From Marivita sp051859345 (GTDB lineage Bacteria > Pseudomonadota > Alphaproteobacteria > Rhodobacterales > Rhodobacteraceae): 64,000 nucleotides of DNA. The position numbers and the translations under genes are program-made. The notes beneath the pieces are model-generated. The model was not told the DNA's origin. It did not search any database and worked only from the letters and a program-made list of their open reading frames with translations. Below, one piece after another: positions 25,956 to 34,466 of this stretch (position 1 is its first letter; each line of letters starts with the position of its first letter). Location: NCBI RefSeq assembly GCF_051859345.1, contig NZ_JBHYFV010000007.1, positions 84,480 to 148,479 on the forward strand. The letters run 5' to 3'.

Positions 25956-26255
25956 TCAGTATCCTGTCAGCAGAAGATCGGTCGCTCGCACAATCTCGTC
26001 GCGCTGGTGAGACGCCGAGCCAAGACGTGTCCCAAGCTCTTTCTTCGTCAAGGTTGCCAACTCGGTTGTTTGCAATCGCAGCGTCACATCACCCAAGGTC
26101 AGTTTCGGGCTCAGGTTCTTGAGCGGTGGCTCAGGCCAGTGTTCGGGCAACAGTCGAGCAACGACGCGGGTGGCAAGGCTCTCGAAAGTGTCGCTTTGCA
26201 GGACAAGCACATAGGTATCGTTGTCCGTTTGATAGACATCATATTGCCTCGCCAT
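25956..26255 (-). CDS. ccdB: CcdB-family toxin
   Basis: 99 residues aligning along its length with CcdB: N-terminal QYDVYQ strand, central VTLRLQTTELATL (CcdB MMTTDMASV), and the end ASHQRDEIVRATDLLLTGY (CcdB NDIKNAINLMFWGI). CcdB poisons DNA gyrase. The C-terminal Trp-Gly-Ile needed for gyrase poisoning in the F-plasmid toxin is here Thr-Gly-Tyr, so potency or target may differ. ATG 26255 is two bases after the ccdA stop codon, as expected of a coupled antitoxin-toxin operon. Confidence 0.85.
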   Translation of the reverse strand: MARQYDVYQTDNDTYVLVLQSDTFESLATRVVARLLPEHWPEPPLKNLSPKLTLGDVTLRLQTTELATLTKKELGTRLGSASHQRDEIVRATDLLLTGY

Positions 26256-26257
26256 GC

Positions 26258-26479
26258 CTACCACTTCCGATAGGCGTCGAGGGGCAGGCCTTCGTTTTCG
26301 ACCCGACGATTATAGGCTTGGATGGCGTCCTTGTTTTCCTCTTCCCAGCGGTCAGCTTCGGCTTGTCGAAGCTGGTCCTTTATCCCCGCCTCGGCGGCAC
26401 GGGACAGGTTCACACCGGCGTCTTTGGCGCGGGCGATCAGGTCGGCGTCGAGGCTGAGGCTGGTGGATTTGCGCGGCAT
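26258..26479 (-). CDS. ccdA: CcdA-family antitoxin
   Basis: 73 residues. N-terminal ribbon-helix-helix DNA-binding part (KSTSLSLDADLIARAKDAGVN) and a C-terminal toxin-binding tail RWEEENKDAIQAYNRRVE close to that of F-plasmid CcdA (WQAENQEAIEAMNRFIEE). It should neutralise CcdB and repress the operon. ATG 26479 follows AGGAG. It lies between the ctaD terminator and ccdB. Confidence 0.88.
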   Translation of the reverse strand: MPRKSTSLSLDADLIARAKDAGVNLSRAAEAGIKDQLRQAEADRWEEENKDAIQAYNRRVENEGLPLDAYRKW

Positions 26480-26550
26480 GAGGGACACTCCTGTGCGGAA
26501 AGAATTACCGCAAGACGTACCCGAAAACAACGGTAGGTTTGATGGCAAAA

Positions 26551-26574
26551 GGCCCCGGCGTTTCCACCGGGGCC
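26551..26574 (-). terminator. Intrinsic terminator after ctaD
   Basis: Stem GGCCCCGG/CCGGGGCC with an 8-base loop, followed on the minus strand by TTTTG. It lies 24 bp after the ctaD stop codon and separates it from ccdAB. Confidence 0.8.
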
Positions 26575-26597
26575 ATTCGTTTCAGCTCACGCAAAGC

Positions 26598-28271
26598 TTA
26601 GTGCGCGTGGGTCTTTTCCCAGTCTTCCCGCTTTGGAAGCTGCTCGAACGTGTGCTCGGGCGGCGGGGAGGGCAGGGTCCATTCCAGCGTGTCCGCGTAT
26701 TCGTTCCACGGGTTCTTCGCGGTCTCGGCACGGCCCTTGGCAAGGCTCCATGCGATCACGCCGATGAAGAACAGGAATGATGCGAAGGACAGGAAGGCGC
26801 CCCAGCTCGAGATGTAGTTCCAGAACGCAAAAGCTTCGGGATAGTCGATGTAGCGGCGCGGCATGCCCTGACGACCCAGGAAGTGCTGCGGGAAGAACGT
26901 CAGGTTGGCCCCGATGAAGAATGTCCAGAAGTGCAGCTGGCCTGCCCATTCCGGGTACATCTTGCCGGTCATCTTGGGGAACCAGAAGTAGATCCCCGCG
27001 AAGATACCGAACACCGCACCAAGGCTCATCACATAGTGGAAATGCGCCACGACGTAGTAGGTGTCATGGTACGCCCGGTCCACGGCGGCCTGGCTCAGAA
27101 CGATGCCGGTGACACCACCCACGGTGAAGAGGAACAGGAAGCCGAAGGCCCAGAGCATCGGTGTCTTGAACTCGATCGAGCCGCCCCACATGGTCGCGAT
27201 CCAAGAGAAGATCTTGACCCCAGTCGGCACCGCGATGACCATCGTTGCCAGCATGAAGTAGGACTGCTGCGTCAGCGACATGCCCACAGTGTACATGTGG
27301 TGCGCCCACACGACAAAGCCCAGTGCGCCAATCGCGATGATCGCCCAGACCATCGGCAAGTAGCCGAAGACCGGCTTGCGGCTGAACGTGGCAATCACAT
27401 GGCTGATGATGCCGAACGCGGGCAGGATCACGATGTAGACTTCCGGATGGCCAAAGAACCAAAGGATGTGCTGGTAGAGGATCGGGTCGCCACCGCCTGC
27501 GGGATCAAAGAACGTGGTCCCGAAGTTGCGGTCGGTCAGCAGCATGGTGATCGCCCCCGCCAGAACCGGCAACGCCAGCAGGATCAGCCAGGCTGTGACG
27601 AAGATCGACCATGCAAACAGCGGCACCTTGAAGAGCGTCATGCCCGGTGCGCGCATGTTCAGGAAGGTGGTGATCACGTTGATCGCACCCAGAATCGACG
27701 ACGCACCCGAGACGTGGACCGCGAAGATCGCGAGGTCCATCGACATGCCGCCTTCGTTCGTCGACAGTGGTGGGTACAGAACCCAGCCCACACCAGACCC
27801 AAGCTGACCGTTGCCGCCCGGCGCAAAGACCGAACAGATCGCCAGCGTCGTACCAGCCACGAACAGCCAGAAGGACAGGTTGTTCAGACGCGGAAACGCC
27901 ATGTCCGGCGCACCGATCTGGAGCGGCATGAAATAGTTGCCGAAACCGCCGAACAGCGCCGGGATCACCACGAAGAACATCATCAGGATGCCGTGACCGG
28001 TGATCAGCACGTTCCAGAGGTGTCCATTCGGGGTACAATCGCCAACCGCAGCAGCGGTCAGGCGGGCGCCTTCCATACACATGTACTGAACCCCGGGGTT
28101 CATCAATTCCATGCGCATGTAAACGGTGAATGCCACGGAGATGAAGCCCGCGAGACCGGCGGCGATCAGGTAGAGAATCCCGATATCCTTGTGGTTCGTG
28201 GACATGAACCAGCGGGTGAAAAAGCTCCGCTGGTCTTCATGCTCGTGGCCGTGAATGGCGGCGTCTGCCAT
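26598..28271 (-). CDS. ctaD: Cytochrome c oxidase subunit I (aa3 type)
   Basis: 557 residues, 12 transmembrane helices. Catalytic heme-copper subunit. Heme a ligand in LITGHGILMMFF, the CuB histidine-tyrosine motif WFFGHPEVYIVILP, the CuB histidine pair VWAHHMYTVG, and the paired heme ligands in VAHFHYVMSLG are all visible. ATG 28271 follows GGAGGCAG. It is alone, apart from other cox genes, as often in Rhodobacteraceae, with an FnrL-like box upstream and a terminator downstream. Confidence 0.98.
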   Translation of the reverse strand: MADAAIHGHEHEDQRSFFTRWFMSTNHKDIGILYLIAAGLAGFISVAFTVYMRMELMNPGVQYMCMEGARLTAAAVGDCTPNGHLWNVLITGHGILMMFFVVIPALFGGFGNYFMPLQIGAPDMAFPRLNNLSFWLFVAGTTLAICSVFAPGGNGQLGSGVGWVLYPPLSTNEGGMSMDLAIFAVHVSGASSILGAINVITTFLNMRAPGMTLFKVPLFAWSIFVTAWLILLALPVLAGAITMLLTDRNFGTTFFDPAGGGDPILYQHILWFFGHPEVYIVILPAFGIISHVIATFSRKPVFGYLPMVWAIIAIGALGFVVWAHHMYTVGMSLTQQSYFMLATMVIAVPTGVKIFSWIATMWGGSIEFKTPMLWAFGFLFLFTVGGVTGIVLSQAAVDRAYHDTYYVVAHFHYVMSLGAVFGIFAGIYFWFPKMTGKMYPEWAGQLHFWTFFIGANLTFFPQHFLGRQGMPRRYIDYPEAFAFWNYISSWGAFLSFASFLFFIGVIAWSLAKGRAETAKNPWNEYADTLEWTLPSPPPEHTFEQLPKREDWEKTHAH

Positions 28272-28376
28272 ATCTGCCTCCTGCTGGTTCCCAATAAAAA
28301 GGCGCAGGGATTCTCCACGCGCCATTTGTTCCATTGCCGTTTTAGAATGTGAGGCTGGTGGCGGCAACGGACGTAT

Positions 28377-28390
28377 TTGACGCAGATCAA
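28377..28390 (-). promoter_or_regulatory. Candidate FnrL/FNR box upstream of ctaD
   Basis: Minus strand TTGATCTGCGTCAA matches the FNR-type consensus TTGAT-N4-RTCAA. It lies 106 to 119 bp upstream of the ctaD start codon, suggesting oxygen-dependent control of the aa3 oxidase. Confidence 0.6.
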
Positions 28391-28488
28391 ACTTTATTGT
28401 CGCACTTTGGTCGCGTACGTCCCCAGGTGAAATATGCGCATTTCCGGGTAACATTCTGCAATTGTTTACAAAATGTCTGTTTGATCAA

Positions 28489-28524
28489 AAAAACCCGGAC
28501 ACATTGGTGTGCCCGGGGTCGTGT
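28489..28524 (-). terminator. Intrinsic terminator after phoX
   Basis: Minus-strand stem CCCGGGCACA/TGTGTCCGGG with one mismatch and loop CCAA, followed by seven T residues, 17 bp after the phoX stop codon. Confidence 0.85.
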
Positions 28525-28540
28525 CCGTGTCCGTCTGGCG

Positions 28541-30466
28541 TTAGCCGACAAGGCCACCATCGTCGCGTGTGACGGTGATCACCGCAGATCGCGGCAAGGC
28601 GCCTTCGCCATCCGGCCAGTTGCTGCCCGGATGCTGGATGCCGATGAACATGGTGCGGCGATCCGTCGACCAGCAGAGGCCGGTCACTTCGCAGCCGTTC
28701 GGACCGGTCAGGAAACGCTCGATGCGGCCTGTGACCGGGTCGCCCGCCAACATCTGGTTGTTGCCCATACCGGCAAAGTCGCCTTCGTTGCTGTCATCGC
28801 CATCGGTCTGAATCCAGATCAACCCGGTTGAATCGATGACCATGCCATCCGGCGAGTTGAACAGGTTGCCCGCGTTGATGTTGGCAGACCCGGCCTGAGC
28901 GCCGTCTGCAACGGTCGGGTTGCCCGCCATCACATAGAGATCCCACGCGAACCCGTCGGCACCGTGATCACCGCCCGTGGGGCGCCAGCGCACGATCTGA
29001 CCGTAATTGTTGGTCTCGCGAGGGTTGACCGCGTTCACGGTCATCGGATCGCCACCGGCATTGGTCCGCACGGTGCCGTCGTCGTTCATCACGCCGCGAC
29101 GCGAGTTGTTGGTCAGGCAGCAATAGGCCTCAGAAGCGTTCGGATGTACCGCGATCCACTCGGGACGGTCCATCGTGGTCGCGCCGACCTTGGAGGCCGC
29201 CATGCGGGTGAAGACAGCGATATGTGCTGCATCCATGCCGGTGGTCGCAGGTGTCAGCGGAACCCAGCTGCCGCTCATGTCGTCTTCGAACACGGCAACC
29301 GACAAGGTGCCGTCGGACAAAAGCGATGACGTGTCCTCGCCCGGAACGTACACGTCACGGCTGACCCAGCGATACATGAACTCGCCGCGCTCATCGTCAC
29401 CCATGTAGACCACGACACGACCGTCGGCAGCGATGCCGTAAGCCGCGTTCTCGTGTTTGAACCGGCCCAGGGCGGTGTGTTTGATCGGGGTCATGTCCGG
29501 GTTGGCCGGGTCGATTTCCACGATGTAACCTGCGCGGTGCGGTTCGTTCGGGTTGGTCGCGATGTCGAAGCGCGCATCGAAGCCGTGATAGTTGTAGCGG
29601 CCCGGATCGACCTTGGTCACGACGCCGTAGCGGCCAAAGCCGTCCATCACCATCTCGTCTGCCGAGACTTCGGAGGCGGCACCGAAATAGCCGTTGAAGT
29701 TCTCTTCACAGGTCAGGTAGGTGCCCCACGGCGTCCGGCCCGATCCGCAGTTGTTCATCGTGCCCAGCGACGCCATGCCGGTTGGATCGGCGTCTGTCTT
29801 GAGCAGGTCGTGACCCGCCGCCGGACCCGAGAAGGTCATCGGCGTGTTGTGGTGGATGCGGCGGTTGTAGGGGCTGTCGACCACGACGGACCAGCCGTCA
29901 TCACCCTGCGCCAGTTCCATCACGGTTACACCCTGAAGGTGCTGAAGGATGCGCACGTCGTCAAGGCTGCCCGGCAGCCCGTCTTCGCGGTGAGGCAGGT
30001 TGGTCTTGTTGTTGGTGTATTCGCTGTTCACGACAAGGATTTCGCGGCCATCGACGTCGAACAACTCCATCCCGTCAGTGTTTTCGCCCATCACGCGATC
30101 TGCGTGTTCAAGCGATACGCCTGCCTTGGGGTCAAACGCGCCTTTGGCATCCGAGAAGAGCGGATCGCCCCAACGGACCAGCGTCTTCCAGGCGTAGCCT
30201 TCGGGAACATGTATCGTGCCGTCGGTCTGTGCCGCGATCGGCGTGAACGGGAAGCGCGAGGCAGGCTGCGCCATCGCGGTGCTGCCCTTGAGCATCGCTG
30301 TGCCCATGACGGCTGCACCCGACCCGAAGGCCAGAACTCCGCCAAGGAACCCGCGACGCGAGATCGCGCGCTCGACCACTTTGTCGAAGTCATTGCCCTC
30401 GGGCCGCGGGAAGTTCAGTTCGTCCCAGTCGTCTGCAGAAAGGTCGTGAATGTCTTTGGGTGTCAT
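28541..30466 (-). CDS. phoX: PhoX-family alkaline phosphatase (DUF839), Tat-exported
   Basis: 641 residues. Ca2+/Fe3+-dependent periplasmic phosphomonoesterase that releases phosphate from organic esters. The N-terminus has the PhoX leader DDWDELNFPRP and a twin-arginine signal SRRGFLGG. Family motifs include NNCGSGRTPWGTYLTCEENFNGYF, shortened to GRTPWGTYLTCEENF, GRFKHENAAY, and the late NSPDGMVIDSTGLIWIQTDGD (here SPDGMVID). ATG 30466 is the start; the ORF extends upstream without a ribosome site. A three-repeat PHO box lies 81 bp upstream inside lipB. Confidence 0.94.
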   Translation of the reverse strand: MTPKDIHDLSADDWDELNFPRPEGNDFDKVVERAISRRGFLGGVLAFGSGAAVMGTAMLKGSTAMAQPASRFPFTPIAAQTDGTIHVPEGYAWKTLVRWGDPLFSDAKGAFDPKAGVSLEHADRVMGENTDGMELFDVDGREILVVNSEYTNNKTNLPHREDGLPGSLDDVRILQHLQGVTVMELAQGDDGWSVVVDSPYNRRIHHNTPMTFSGPAAGHDLLKTDADPTGMASLGTMNNCGSGRTPWGTYLTCEENFNGYFGAASEVSADEMVMDGFGRYGVVTKVDPGRYNYHGFDARFDIATNPNEPHRAGYIVEIDPANPDMTPIKHTALGRFKHENAAYGIAADGRVVVYMGDDERGEFMYRWVSRDVYVPGEDTSSLLSDGTLSVAVFEDDMSGSWVPLTPATTGMDAAHIAVFTRMAASKVGATTMDRPEWIAVHPNASEAYCCLTNNSRRGVMNDDGTVRTNAGGDPMTVNAVNPRETNNYGQIVRWRPTGGDHGADGFAWDLYVMAGNPTVADGAQAGSANINAGNLFNSPDGMVIDSTGLIWIQTDGDDSNEGDFAGMGNNQMLAGDPVTGRIERFLTGPNGCEVTGLCWSTDRRTMFIGIQHPGSNWPDGEGALPRSAVITVTRDDGGLVG

Positions 30467-30533
30467 GATCCATGTCCGATGATGATTGCCTGACCCGGCA
30501 GCAGCGACATGCGCCGCTCCGGTCGCAGGCAAT

Positions 30534-31232
30534 TCACCGGATTCGGGTATCAGATCCGTGACAGGTTTGTGTCAGTTTTGCTGCATCGCCAAAAACACCG
30601 TCAAAGCTGCGCCGCAACGCGACATCCACATCGTCCATCGTCACCGGCATCCCCAGATCCACCAGCGATGTCACCCCGTATTGCGTGATCCCGCAGGGCA
30701 CGATGCCATCGAAATGGCTCAGGTCCGGTTCCACATTGATCGAGATGCCGTGAAAGCTCACCCATTTGCGCAGGCGGATGCCGATGGCAGCAATCTTGTC
30801 CTCGGCGATTTTACCGTTTGGTAAAAGTTTCTTGTCCGGCCGTTCGATCCACACCCCGACGCGCCCGTCGCGGATGTGGCCGGTCAGTCCGAATTCGCCC
30901 AAGGTCGCAATTACCCAGCGTTCCAGATCCTGCACGAAACAGCGCACATCGCGTCCGCGCTTGCCGACATCGAGCATGGCATAGACCACCCGCTGCCCCG
31001 GCCCATGATAGGTATATTGCCCACCGCGCTTGGAGGGATGGACGGGAAAGCGGTCGGCGTCTTTCAGGTCTTCGATCCGCGCACTTGTGCCTGCCGTGTA
31101 AAGCGGCGGATGCTCGATCAGCCACACAAGCTCATCCGCAGAGCCTTCGGCAATCGCCGCCGCGCGAGCCTCCATCAGGGCCACGGCCTCGTCGTAATCA
31201 GTCAACCCGTCGGTGATGCGCCATTCAACCAT
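30534..31232 (-). CDS. lipB: Lipoyl(octanoyl) transferase LipB
   Basis: 232 residues. Transfers octanoyl groups from acyl carrier protein to lipoyl domains of dehydrogenase complexes. Family motif RGGQYTYHGPGQ, the lysine region KIAAIGIRLRKWVSFHGISINV and the catalytic cysteine in PCGITQYG are clear. It lies between the LytTR regulator (5 bp upstream) and phoX. Its last 40 bp also contain the phoX PHO box. Confidence 0.96.
   Translation of the reverse strand: MVEWRITDGLTDYDEAVALMEARAAAIAEGSADELVWLIEHPPLYTAGTSARIEDLKDADRFPVHPSKRGGQYTYHGPGQRVVYAMLDVGKRGRDVRCFVQDLERWVIATLGEFGLTGHIRDGRVGVWIERPDKKLLPNGKIAEDKIAAIGIRLRKWVSFHGISINVEPDLSHFDGIVPCGITQYGVTSLVDLGMPVTMDDVDVALRRSFDGVFGDAAKLTQTCHGSDTRIR
30547..30575 (-). 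promoter_or_regulatory. PHO box of phoX (three direct repeats)
   Basis: Read on the minus strand, three heptamers CTGACAC, CTGTCAC and CTGATAC follow each other with exactly 4 bp between them (11-bp period), the geometry of PhoB sites (CTGTCAT-N4 repeats). They end 81 bp upstream of the phoX start codon and overlap the lipB coding end. Confidence 0.75.
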
Positions 31233-31237
31233 GCGTC

Positions 31238-32020
31238 TTACCGGGGCAACAGCCCCGCCTCCCTGATGGTCGGGATATGACGTCGGCTGACCGGGATGTC
31301 ACCCCCCGTGGTCATGTGCAGCACCGCACGGTCGCCTTCGCGGGTAACGGACGCCACCTGGTCAAACGCGGCCCAATGGGACCGATGCACCTGCGCGCCG
31401 GGGGTCGGTTCGACTTCGCGGATTGAGTCGGCAAGCCGCATCAACAGCATCTCTTCGCCCTTGGTTGTGCGGACGCGGACATAGTGATCCTCAACCGACA
31501 GCGCGACCAGCGGCCCGCGCTTTTCAAAAGGCAGGCGGTCAAGGATCGGCGCGCCGGTCGGCACAGCGCCCGTTGTGTCGGGGTCCAACCCAAGATGGCG
31601 CGAGAAGACGTCGATCACCGCCATCACGATTACAGAGATCAAAAGCGTCGTTCCCGCCAGCGTCTGCAGGCTGTCGCCCAGCGGCCTGGTATCGAACACC
31701 ACCCAGTTCAACAGGCTGACCAAAGCGGTCATCGCGATGCCTGTCAGAGCACCTGCCACAAGGATGCGCACCACATGGGACAGCGGCGACCGTGACCCGC
31801 GCAACACGCCATAACTGACAAGATACCCGATGACGTAACCGGCCACTGTCAGCGTTGTCCAATATATGGCGCGGGGCAGAAGCGACAGGGACGAGATCGT
31901 TCCGAACGGTCCGATCAGGCACAAGATCGCGCTGACCCCCGCAAGCGCCGTCAACGTGAGTGGATGCAGCAAATGCTGCCACCATTCACGAAGCGCGGGC
32001 TGCGGACGTGGGTCAGTCAC
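31238..32020 (-). CDS. Membrane-anchored LytTR transcriptional regulator
   Basis: 260 residues. Four transmembrane helices (about 20-40, 48-68, 82-104, 118-140) precede a LytTR DNA-binding domain (about 165-255) with VALSVEDHYVRVRTTKGE, QVHRSHWAAFDQV and VSRRHIPTIREAG. This is the membrane type without a receiver domain. It diverges from a DUF2306 gene 93 bp away, which is the likely partner or target, and precedes lipB by 5 bp. Confidence 0.9.
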   Translation of the reverse strand: MTDPRPQPALREWWQHLLHPLTLTALAGVSAILCLIGPFGTISSLSLLPRAIYWTTLTVAGYVIGYLVSYGVLRGSRSPLSHVVRILVAGALTGIAMTALVSLLNWVVFDTRPLGDSLQTLAGTTLLISVIVMAVIDVFSRHLGLDPDTTGAVPTGAPILDRLPFEKRGPLVALSVEDHYVRVRTTKGEEMLLMRLADSIREVEPTPGAQVHRSHWAAFDQVASVTREGDRAVLHMTTGGDIPVSRRHIPTIREAGLLPR

Positions 32021-32113
32021 GAAACTGGGCCGTCATTTGCGTATCCTCTCTGGCAGCATTCGCTGCGACGTCGTTTTGGTGCCTCATCGACACCTTCACC
32101 ACAAGAGGATGCC

Positions 32114-32605
32114 ATGACACTTTTACCTTTTCTCTCTGCTCCGCTGCCGATTCAGGTCCATGCGATTGCCGCCTGCCTGGCCCTGATGCTGGGGCCGGTT
32201 GCCCTTTATCGGCGGAGGCGGGACCGGACACATAAGGTGGTCGGCTACATCTGGGTGACGGCCATGGCGGTGCTGGCCATCAGTTCTTTCTTGATCCCGT
32301 CGCATTTTACGCCGATCGGCATTGGTCCGCTCCATGGCTTCGCAATTCTGACGCTTTGGTCGCTCTGGGCCGGTATCAACGCCGCCATCGCCCGCAACAT
32401 CGCCCGGCACGAGGCGATCCTGCGCAGCCTCTATTCCAACGGCCTGATCATCGCCGGTTCGTTCACGTTTCTGCCGGGACGGACGCTGAACCGGATGTTG
32501 TTCGGAGAGCCATCACAGCTGGGTTGGGTGGTCATCTCGGCGCTTCTGGGACTGGTTGTGCTGCGGGTGATGCTGCCGCGATTCAGGACACAGCTTTGGG
32601 CCTGA
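32114..32605 (+). CDS. DUF2306 membrane protein
   Basis: 163 residues, four predicted transmembrane helices, with the family-type opening LPIQVHAIAACLALMLGPVAL, shortened here to IQVHAIAACLALMLGP, and the RTHKVVGYIWV and GPLHGFAILTLW motifs. Function unknown. ATG 32114 follows AAGAGGATG. It is divergent from the membrane LytTR regulator, a pairing that suggests regulation of this gene by it. Confidence 0.8.
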   Translation: MTLLPFLSAPLPIQVHAIAACLALMLGPVALYRRRRDRTHKVVGYIWVTAMAVLAISSFLIPSHFTPIGIGPLHGFAILTLWSLWAGINAAIARNIARHEAILRSLYSNGLIIAGSFTFLPGRTLNRMLFGEPSQLGWVVISALLGLVVLRVMLPRFRTQLWA

Positions 32606-32677
32606 CGGTTTGTCGAAATTTGCACTTGCCCCTTGTCGGACGTTTCGCTAATGACCCGCCTACCAAGTCAAGACAGT

Positions 32678-32763
32678 GCGGTCGTGGCGGAATGGTAGAC
32701 GCGCAGCGTTGAGGTCGCTGTGGGGTAACACCCGTGAGAGTTCGAGTCTCTCCGACCGCACCA
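32678..32763 (+). tRNA. tRNA-Leu (anticodon GAG)
   Basis: 86 nt including encoded CCA. Acceptor arms GCGGTCG/CGACCGC, anticodon stem CAGCG/CGCTG with loop TTGAGGT, a long variable arm (class II), and T arm GAGAG/CTCTC with TTCGAGT. Confidence 0.96.
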
Positions 32764-32788
32764 TATTTTCCCGAACGACTGATCCAGC

Positions 32789-33817
32789 CTATTTGTCGAA
32801 GCTCTTCCTGAAAAGATGTGCGGCAAGCGGCGCGCCCATGATCACGATGACGATCCTCAGAACGTGATGCGCCACGACAAAGGCAATGTCGGCACCCGCG
32901 ATCAAGGCCAGAACCGTGAGTTCCGCCTGACCGCCGGGGGCAAATGCCAGCAATGTCTCCAGGCCTGGCGCGACACCAAGGCTGTAAATGCCCTCGACAA
33001 AGATCATCGTCAGCACAATCAGAATCAGACAAAAACCCAGTCCCGCCGTCAGATCCTTGCGCACTTCGGCAAAGGTGATGCCGGTGTATTTCGTCCCGAT
33101 GGCAATGCCGATAAAGAACTGTGCCGCCCAGATGGCCTCGGCCGGGGGACGGAAATGCAGACCACCGGCAAGGGTCAGTGCGGCAGTGACGATCATCGGA
33201 CCAAGGATCGACGCTCCGAACAGACCAACGCGTTCGGCCACGCGCCAACCGACGATAGCGCATAGCGCCATCAAACCCAGTTCGATCAGTGGAATGCTGG
33301 TCGCCGGTGCGCCGGGCGGGTTGGACAGATCCGCGTCCCAGATCCCGATCAACAGAAAGGGCAGGGCGGCAACGATCACCATCACCCGTGTCGCATGGAT
33401 CAGGCTGAGTGCGCGCACATTCGCGCCCGCCTCTTCGCCGAAAACGATCATGTCCTGCAGGCCACCGGGCATGGTCGCGTAATAGGCGGTTGGAAAGTCA
33501 TAACCGCAAATGCGCTGGAAGTAGGGCACACCGATCAACCCGATACAGGCCACCATGACCGGGACCAGAAGCAGCGTGGGCCACATGCCCGGAAAGGTGG
33601 AAAGCACGGCCGGGGTCAATGTCGCGCCGACCGCAACACCCAGAATGGTGCGCATCGCGTCGTTCAGCGGTTTGATCCCCTGCATCGGCATTCCCAACAA
33701 GGCGGCGATCAGGCAGGCTGAAATCGGGCCCAGCAGCCAGGGCAGGGGCAAGTGCAGCAGGTGAAACAGGGCAACACCTGCGCCCGCAACCGCGAATGTG
33801 GACAGGATGGATTTCAC
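32789..33817 (-). CDS. AbrB-family (PF05145 type) membrane protein, putative transporter
   Basis: 342 residues, about 10 transmembrane helices in two repeats, each with the signature WLLGPISACLIAA / LLGVAVGATLTP and MPGGLQDMIVFGEE / FAPGGQAELTVLAL. This family is often misnamed ammonia monooxygenase or AbrB regulator; it is not the Bacillus DNA-binding AbrB. Substrate unknown. It starts 4 bp inside the end of an upstream GntR regulator gene (ATGA overlap) and is probably controlled by it. Confidence 0.88.
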   Translation of the reverse strand: MKSILSTFAVAGAGVALFHLLHLPLPWLLGPISACLIAALLGMPMQGIKPLNDAMRTILGVAVGATLTPAVLSTFPGMWPTLLLVPVMVACIGLIGVPYFQRICGYDFPTAYYATMPGGLQDMIVFGEEAGANVRALSLIHATRVMVIVAALPFLLIGIWDADLSNPPGAPATSIPLIELGLMALCAIVGWRVAERVGLFGASILGPMIVTAALTLAGGLHFRPPAEAIWAAQFFIGIAIGTKYTGITFAEVRKDLTAGLGFCLILIVLTMIFVEGIYSLGVAPGLETLLAFAPGGQAELTVLALIAGADIAFVVAHHVLRIVIVIMGAPLAAHLFRKSFDK

Positions 33818-34464
33818 GTTGGTGTCCTTTTCAGCCGATACCGCAGCGATGTTTGCAGATGCGTTTCGGCAGCCTGCGCCGCCCGTGATCCGTCACGCTG
33901 ACGCAGGGCGCTGATCAGGTCGCCATGTTCAGCGACGACGATCCGGATGCGGTCGGGATCGGTGTAGGTTGTCGGGCCAAGCAGGATCAGCGCGTTGTTG
34001 ATCGCCTTGGCCGCCGCGATCAGAAATCGGTTGCGGGCGGCAAGATAGAGCGTCTCGTGAAAGTCCTGATTGATCGCAGCACCAAGCGTCGGGGTCTCTT
34101 CCATCAGGGAAATCCGGGTGTTCATGTCGTCCAGGGCGTCGAACTCGGCCTCTGATCCATGTTGTGCCGCCATGTCGGCAGCGGTGCGTTCCAGCACGAT
34201 CCGCATCTCGTACAGTTCGACTATTTCGGTGTGGGACAGTTTTCGGATCGCGGCCCCGATCCGGGGACGGTGCTCGACAATGCCGTTGTTCTCAAGCCGA
34301 CGCAGCGCTTCGCGCACCGGGGTGCGCGACAGGTTCAGCCGCTTTGCGACATCCTCTTCGCGCAGGCGGTCACCGGGCGAGAACTCTCCGCTGCGCAATG
34401 CTTCGATCAGACTGGCATAGGCGGCTTCACCGCTGGAATGGGGGGTGTGACTTGATGAGAACAT
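33814..34464 (-). CDS. GntR-family (FCD type) regulator
   Basis: 216 residues: winged HTH (about 14-80, DRLREEDVAKRLNLSRTPVREALRRLE) and an FCD ligand domain with RIVLERTAA, NQDFHETLYLAARNRF and EHGDLISAL, carrying the metal-ligand residues. It is transcribed with the AbrB-type transporter, so it may sense the transporter substrate. A palindromic operator lies 3 bp upstream of its start codon, which points to autoregulation. Confidence 0.93.
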   Translation of the reverse strand: MFSSSHTPHSSGEAAYASLIEALRSGEFSPGDRLREEDVAKRLNLSRTPVREALRRLENNGIVEHRPRIGAAIRKLSHTEIVELYEMRIVLERTAADMAAQHGSEAEFDALDDMNTRISLMEETPTLGAAINQDFHETLYLAARNRFLIAAAKAINNALILLGPTTYTDPDRIRIVVAEHGDLISALRQRDGSRAAQAAETHLQTSLRYRLKRTPT

Positions 34465-34466
34465 AT

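Noticed and set aside
26883..28352. 489-codon frame antisense to ctaD
   Set aside because: Strongly charged low-complexity product lying exactly opposite a certain gene.
29453..30493. 346-codon frame antisense to phoX
   Set aside because: Shadow of phoX; no start context.
32789..33817. Ammonia monooxygenase or DNA-binding AbrB
   Set aside because: The protein is a polytopic membrane protein of PF05145 type; both names are known misannotations.
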